Shown here piece after piece: positions 57,183-64,000 of a stretch of DNA of 64,000 nt. Location: the NCBI RefSeq assembly GCF_000715075.1, contig NC_134090.1:49731792-49795791 (forward strand). Reading direction: 5' to 3'. Within the stretch, counting starts at the first letter, position 1, and each line of letters opens with the position of its first letter. The position numbers and the translations under genes are program-made. Under the pieces are notes generated by a model. It made no database searches. It saw only the letters and a program-made list of their open reading frames with translations, and was not told where the DNA came from. This stretch comes from Nicotiana tabacum. Lineage: Eukaryota > Streptophyta > Magnoliopsida > Solanales > Solanaceae.

Positions 57183-57689
57183 CGCCCTCACGCCCCGCCA
57201 CCCATCTCAATCCTTGCCATCGCCAAACTAGCCCTTAGATCCCGATTTACCCATCCTTCTGTATGCTTACCCTTTCGTGTCCTATCATGTTAGTATATTT
57301 TTTTAAATATATTTTTTGCTACCTAATCAAACACAAGAAAATAAATAAGAAAATCACTTATTTTTAAAATAATAAAAAAAAATTCTAGCATTTTTTTGCA
57401 TACCAAACACCCCGAAATTACAGAATTTTCATGAATTTAGGACTAATTGAAAATAAGGCCGAGAAAAAGATACTGAGAGGATTATTTTTGGTTTTCCACA
57501 AGTGTATGATATCGTCATGAGGCTGGGATTTAATTAAATTTTATCGCATAAGACTTATTGAAAAATTTATTATCAATTAATTTTTTTATTTTATCTAAAA
57601 TTTGAATCCGAAATCTTTAATAAAGGTCGGAGAATCCTACAGCCGACCTCAATGTTTGATGGTTATATACGAGTATACTCCCCCACGTT
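57183..57689. other. Intergenic sequence, nothing recognised
   Basis: AT-rich. Bases 57590-57650 have no supported gene or repeat. Confidence 0.4.
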
Positions 57690-57772
57690 CGGGAACAAAA
57701 GGGAACTCCACCCACAAATTCAAAAGAAGGGAAAACTGATTTCTCTTTATCTTTCGTCGTTTTCTCGGATCA

Positions 57773-57976
57773 GTGGGTCAGGGGGGATTTACACGATGTT
57801 ATAACGGTGGTTTTGGACCCGTGAAACTATTTAGATTTTCTAAGCCCGCAATGTTTTACCACGCTCCGCTCTTTCAAGTGCCATGTGTCGTCGTTAAACC
57901 CAAGTACAAGTACAAAAGCGTGTCCTTCACTAACCTTTGTGATCGCGTAAGTTTCCTCGCCGTTTCATTTCAGTGA
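57773..57976 (+). other. Unrecognised exon-like open stretch
   Basis: Open frame from ATG 57773, product MGQGGFTRCYNGGFGPVKLF and onward, ending FTNLCDR just before CGCGTAAGTTTCC, a good plant donor-like site at about 57947. The surroundings are less AT-rich than the flanks and start with a leader-like CTCCACCC stretch (57700). No downstream exon is recognised. It could be a first exon left from a truncated gene, or chance. Confidence 0.25.
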
Positions 57977-58104
57977 TTCACGAGTCACCGTCACCTCTCG
58001 CTACTTCCAGTATCTTCTCGTCTAGTCTAAGCTTATATTAGTTACCAAAAAACAATAAATAAAAGAATAATAAAATAAAAAGAAACACAAAATAATAAGT
58101 AGTA

Positions 58105-58354
58105 CTCCCTCCGTTCCAATTTATGTGAACCTGTTTGATTGGGCACAGAGTTTAAGAATAAAATGAAGACTTTTGGAATTTGTGGTCCTAAACAAGTCCA
58201 AATGGGATCCAGAGTATTTGTGTGGTTATAAAAGCTTCTCATTAGGGGCAGAGTTGTAACTTTAAGCTAAATTGTTATCAAATTTAGAAAGGGTTCATTC
58301 TTTTTGGAACGAACTAAAAAAGAAATAGGTTCACATAAACTGAAACAGAGGGAG
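58105..58354. mobile_element. Stowaway MITE (Tc1/mariner-type), 250 bp
   Basis: Terminal inverted repeats: left CTCCCTCCGTTCCAATTTAT, right its imperfect complement ending ACTGAAACAGAGGGAG. It is flanked by the TA duplication at 58103-58104 and 58355-58356. The CTCCCTCCGT end is diagnostic. No coding capacity. Confidence 0.9.
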
Positions 58355-58356
58355 TA

Positions 58357-59163
58357 CTACTTAACAAATAAAAAAAAGAGATGCTTTTGTCCCCATGTTT
58401 ATGACTTAAATCGTATAGATTTTGTGATATAATATTGTACAATTGATTCATGTTATTATGCATTTAATTTAAGTATCTTTTGTAAACATGGAAACCAATG
58501 AAACGTTCACAAATCAGTTTCGATAAATTCTGCCACGTGTATGCCCGCAGCTCCCATATCCATCTTTTTCGTCGCTCTCAGTCTCACCTCCACTCGTGTC
58601 AATCTGACGACTTGCTTACTGGCCCTTTTCTTCGCTCAGAATTTTAATTTCATAATATAAGATTAGAGTTTCAATTATTAATTATTAGTTTAATTAACAA
58701 CAACAGCATTATCCCACACTAGGCAGAACTTACCCTACTTCTTATATTAGTTTAATTAAGAACTTCAATGTTTTTAGCAATTTCAATATTTCGCACAAAT
58801 AAATTCAGGTTTAGATCAAAATTATATGGTCCACATCTAGTACTAGTTCTGCCCCTGCCCTTAATTTTTTTTTTCAAGAAACCATAAGAAGGCTCATGAA
58901 AATAGAAGGTAAGGGAACCCTCTAGTGTGATACAAACCATAGATAGATCTAAGAAGAAAATGGTATTTCAGACATAATAAACTTTAAGTCTAATCAATAC
59001 TCAAATCATTTATTTTCTTTGATCGAAAAGAAAAAATGCAAAGAAAATACCATGTTGTTCAAATTTTTGCATGGCTAAGATTCACATTTATATTCAAGGT
59101 TTAAAGTGGGACCAGATCCACTGTCGAAGCGCCATGTGTACTTCCACTTCCGCAAAATGTGTC
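58357..59163 (+). promoter_or_regulatory. Upstream region of the MIPS gene
   Basis: No gene. It holds a G-box/ABRE-like CCACGTGT at 58533-58540, about 765 bases before the start codon, in otherwise AT-rich DNA. ACGTG-core elements bind bZIP and bHLH factors (general knowledge); whether this one acts on MIPS is inference. Confidence 0.4.
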
Positions 59164-59171
59164 TATATATA
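59164..59171 (+). promoter_or_regulatory. Likely TATA box of MIPS
   Basis: TATATATA in GTCTATATATACATTG, 128 bases before the ATG. It would place transcription start near 59195-59205 and give a leader of about 100 bases, rich in C/T (TTCTCTTTGTTTG, CCTTTCCCCTTTGATCC). Confidence 0.5.
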
Positions 59172-59298
59172 CATTGCCATGTCTCAACCAACTGGCAGTG
59201 CAAGTGGAGCTCTTAGCCTCAAGTATACTCGTAGCGTGTTCTTCTCTTTGTTTGTTAAAAAACCTTTCCCCTTTGATCCTTTCTAAAATTTCCTCAAA

Positions 59299-62140
<2,842 letters not shown>

Positions 62141-62682
62141 AGATCCTTGTCACATGATGGGATCTCATAAGAAGAAGATGAACCATAATTGTCTTTCTTT
62201 TCCTTAGTGTTTTTGTAATCTTTCTCTTTCATTAGTACTATGATTAGCTAAATGTCAGCAACCCTTCGAGGTATAGCTGTTTCTTAATGGCAGGCCAAGT
62301 TGAATGTCATTAAAAATTCTTTGTTTGTTGGCCTTCTAATTACAAGGTTGTATCTGTGTTCATTTAGAGCTAGCAACGCTTTTCTCTATTGGAAATACAA
62401 TGTGTAGTCCTTAAGACGTTAATCTAGTTCTCTCTTCTTTCTGAAACCCCTTGAATTAAGTAAAGGGAACATATCCTGTCTTCCCTTTGTCAGCAGACTG
62501 CAATTAGTCCACCAGTAAGCTAAGGATCATTTAATCCGGATGTAATTCATCTATTACCCATTACCTCTCATTCGTGGGAACGATGATCTTGTAGAGGCTG
62601 TGTGAAATTGACTAGTACATCAACAATAACCCTTTTTAATTATAATTACAGCACGCGTATTCAGAGTGTCTTGCACCTCCTC
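62141..62682 (+). other. MIPS 3' untranslated region and downstream
   Basis: The 3' UTR extends to an unknown poly(A) site; TTGTAATC near 62212 is a plausible plant polyadenylation context. No AATAAA seen. No further gene. Confidence 0.4.
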
Positions 62683-62754
62683 ACCATTGGCTAGGGATGG
62701 CAATGGGGCGGGTCGCGGGTGGGGATTTAATACATAGTACAGTAATCCTCTATT

Positions 62755-62870
62755 AGGTGCTTCACTTAGGATATTCATTTTCAGCTTTCTTTGCCTATTG
62801 AAACAGTTCTCAAGGTGCTTCACTTAGGATATTCATTTTCAGCTTTCTTTGCCTATTGAAACAGTTCTCA
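62755..62870. repeat. Tandem duplication, 2 x 58 bp
   Basis: AGGTGCTTCACTTAGGATAT and the following bases to GAAACAGTTCTCA occur twice in a row with no mismatch by eye; a recent event, or an assembly or replication artefact. Confidence 0.9.
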
Positions 62871-63307
62871 TTCGAAAAATTATCTCAACTGTTGCATTTA
62901 AAAATCCATACTCCATTTTCTTTATTCAAATGAAAAAGATTCATTTGCTGCTCTAATTTGTCTAAATGAATGGTTAATTTTGACATTTTACTATCTTTGG
63001 CTTCAATGTTGCAGATGTTCTATGACAAATAAGGTAAGGATCTTTACATAATTATCAAAATTCACTTTGTTTTGATTTTGAAAAGGCAATAGATCTTCTG
63101 TTCTTCCACCGTACATATCCAGGCAATATTTGAAAGAAACTATCTCGTTGCTAAAAATTTCCAACGTCTTCCTAAAATTAATCTTTTGCTCTCAATTGCT
63201 TTACTTAGCAGAATCACAAATAGACGTAGAGATTTGAGAAAACGACAATCACAATCGTAGTTGAGGTTGGAGTTTAATTGTTCTACAGGAAAAACCACTA
63301 GATTTAG

Positions 63308-63455
63308 GGTGTGTTTGGTACGAAGGAAAATATTTTTCAATTCTCTCATGTTTGGTTGGCTTAAATGGTTTGGAAAATATTTTCCTTATTTGGAGGAAAA
63401 TATTTTCCTTATCAAAAGAAGGAAAAACATTTTCCAAAACTCCTTCTCAACCTTT
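63308..63455. mobile_element. MITE-like fragment within the hAT-like element
   Basis: GGGTGTGTTTGGTACGAAGG and repeated GGAAAATATTTTCC palindromes are typical of a common solanaceous MITE family (from memory). No complete copy; the following 63456-63830 is C/T-rich and low complexity with T-runs. Confidence 0.4.
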
Positions 63456-63916
63456 CTCACCCTCACAAACCCACACCACCCCCTCTCTCCAAAAAATATT
63501 TTCTTTTATTTCAGTTTTTCCGTTACCACTCACTCTACTACCCTTCTACCCCACCCCACCCCCTCCCGCAAAAAAAATAATTTTTTAAACTTAATTTTTT
63601 TTTTTTTTTTTTGCAATTTCAAATTTCTGTTTTTCGTTTTTCTGCACTTCCCACCTCATCCCCTCACCTGCCCCTACCTCGGCCGCCGCACAATTGTTTT
63701 TTTTTTTTATAATTTCAATTTTCTGTTTTTTCGTTTTTCTGCCCCCCTCCCTCTCACCCCCGGAAAAAAAATATTTTTTAAATATATTTTTCAGTTTTCT
63801 AAAAAAGAAAGAATTTTTATAAATAAAAAAAATTGCGGCTGCGGGGCGGGTTAAATTTCATGGGTTCAGACAGAACCCGCCCCTCACCCGCATCGCCTGT
63901 CATTCCTAACCATTGC

Positions 63917-64000
63917 AATGACAAACAACTGGATGTAGATGCGGATCCAGGATTTAAATTATATGGGTTCACTTTTTAAGATTTTTAACATTGAGTCAAT
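63917..64000. other. Window end, possible start of another repeat
   Basis: GCGGATCCAGGATTTAAATT and GGGTTCACTTTTTAAG resemble a frequent dispersed plant repeat; too short to classify. No gene. Confidence 0.25.

Larger units (their letters stand above)
62692..63908. mobile_element. hAT-like non-autonomous element, about 1.2 kb
   Basis: Left end TAGGGATGGCAATGGGGCGG; right end ...GCGGGTGAGGGGCGGG on the complement, finishing TGTCATTCCTA on the plus strand, so the ends form an imperfect inverted repeat. Flanks ACCATTGG (62683-62690, plus one base) and ACCATTGC (63909-63916) look like an 8-bp target duplication, as for hAT elements. The interior is AT-rich with no transposase; it holds a tandem duplication and other MITE debris. 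Confidence 0.6.

Noticed and set aside
63261..63854. Plus-strand frame of 197 codons, Phe/Pro-rich
   Set aside because: It is driven by T-runs and C/T-rich low-complexity sequence within the hAT-like element and MITE debris; no domain and no start context.

Overview
This is plant nuclear DNA, most likely from a nightshade (Solanaceae) and, by recall of similar sequences, probably Nicotiana. The evidence is the mix of Ogre/Tat, Athila and Tekay-type LTR retrotransposons, Ty1/copia debris, a Stowaway element with CTCCCTCCGTTCC ends, and one intron-containing plant housekeeping gene. About 80% of the window is transposon sequence. The only host gene I can fully support is an intact myo-inositol-1-phosphate synthase (MIPS) at 59299-62140.

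Positions 1-52888 form a stack of nested LTR retrotransposons. Element A (Ogre/Tat-like, + strand) runs from before position 1 to 47518. Element B (Athila-like, 5735-18353) sits inside A's RNase H region, and A's coding sequence resumes on the other side. Element C (Tekay-type chromovirus, 22028-44657) sits in A's 3' LTR, flanked by the duplication TATAA. Element D (Athila-like, 23577-35742) sits in C's 5' LTR, flanked by the duplication TGATT. Element E (Ogre-like, - strand, 47519-52888) meets A's 3' end inside its gag gene and is best read as the older element that A inserted into. All five carry stops or frameshifts, or are truncated.

The two Athila-like elements each carry a third reading frame after pol (B 13699-15758, D 31492-32661), in the place often called env-like. 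In both, a GC-rich array of short repeats lies between pol and this frame. D's internal array uses the same motif as the array upstream of the TATA box in D's LTR. B has such arrays before its third frame and again just before its 3' LTR. This looks like an internal copy of the LTR regulatory module and is the most interesting non-standard structure here. A conserved two-hairpin block follows the pol stop in both B and D. Most nonsense codons in these elements are TAG, and all four within D's 390-codon third frame are.

Positions 52889-59298 are a gene-poor boundary: a MITE-like stretch, two oppositely oriented copia fragments, an unrecognised exon-like stretch, and a complete Stowaway element. 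The MIPS gene follows, with ten exons, every junction consistent with GT-AG and phase, and a 510-residue product. Downstream lies a roughly 1.2-kb element with hAT-like inverted ends, then more MITE-like debris to the window end.
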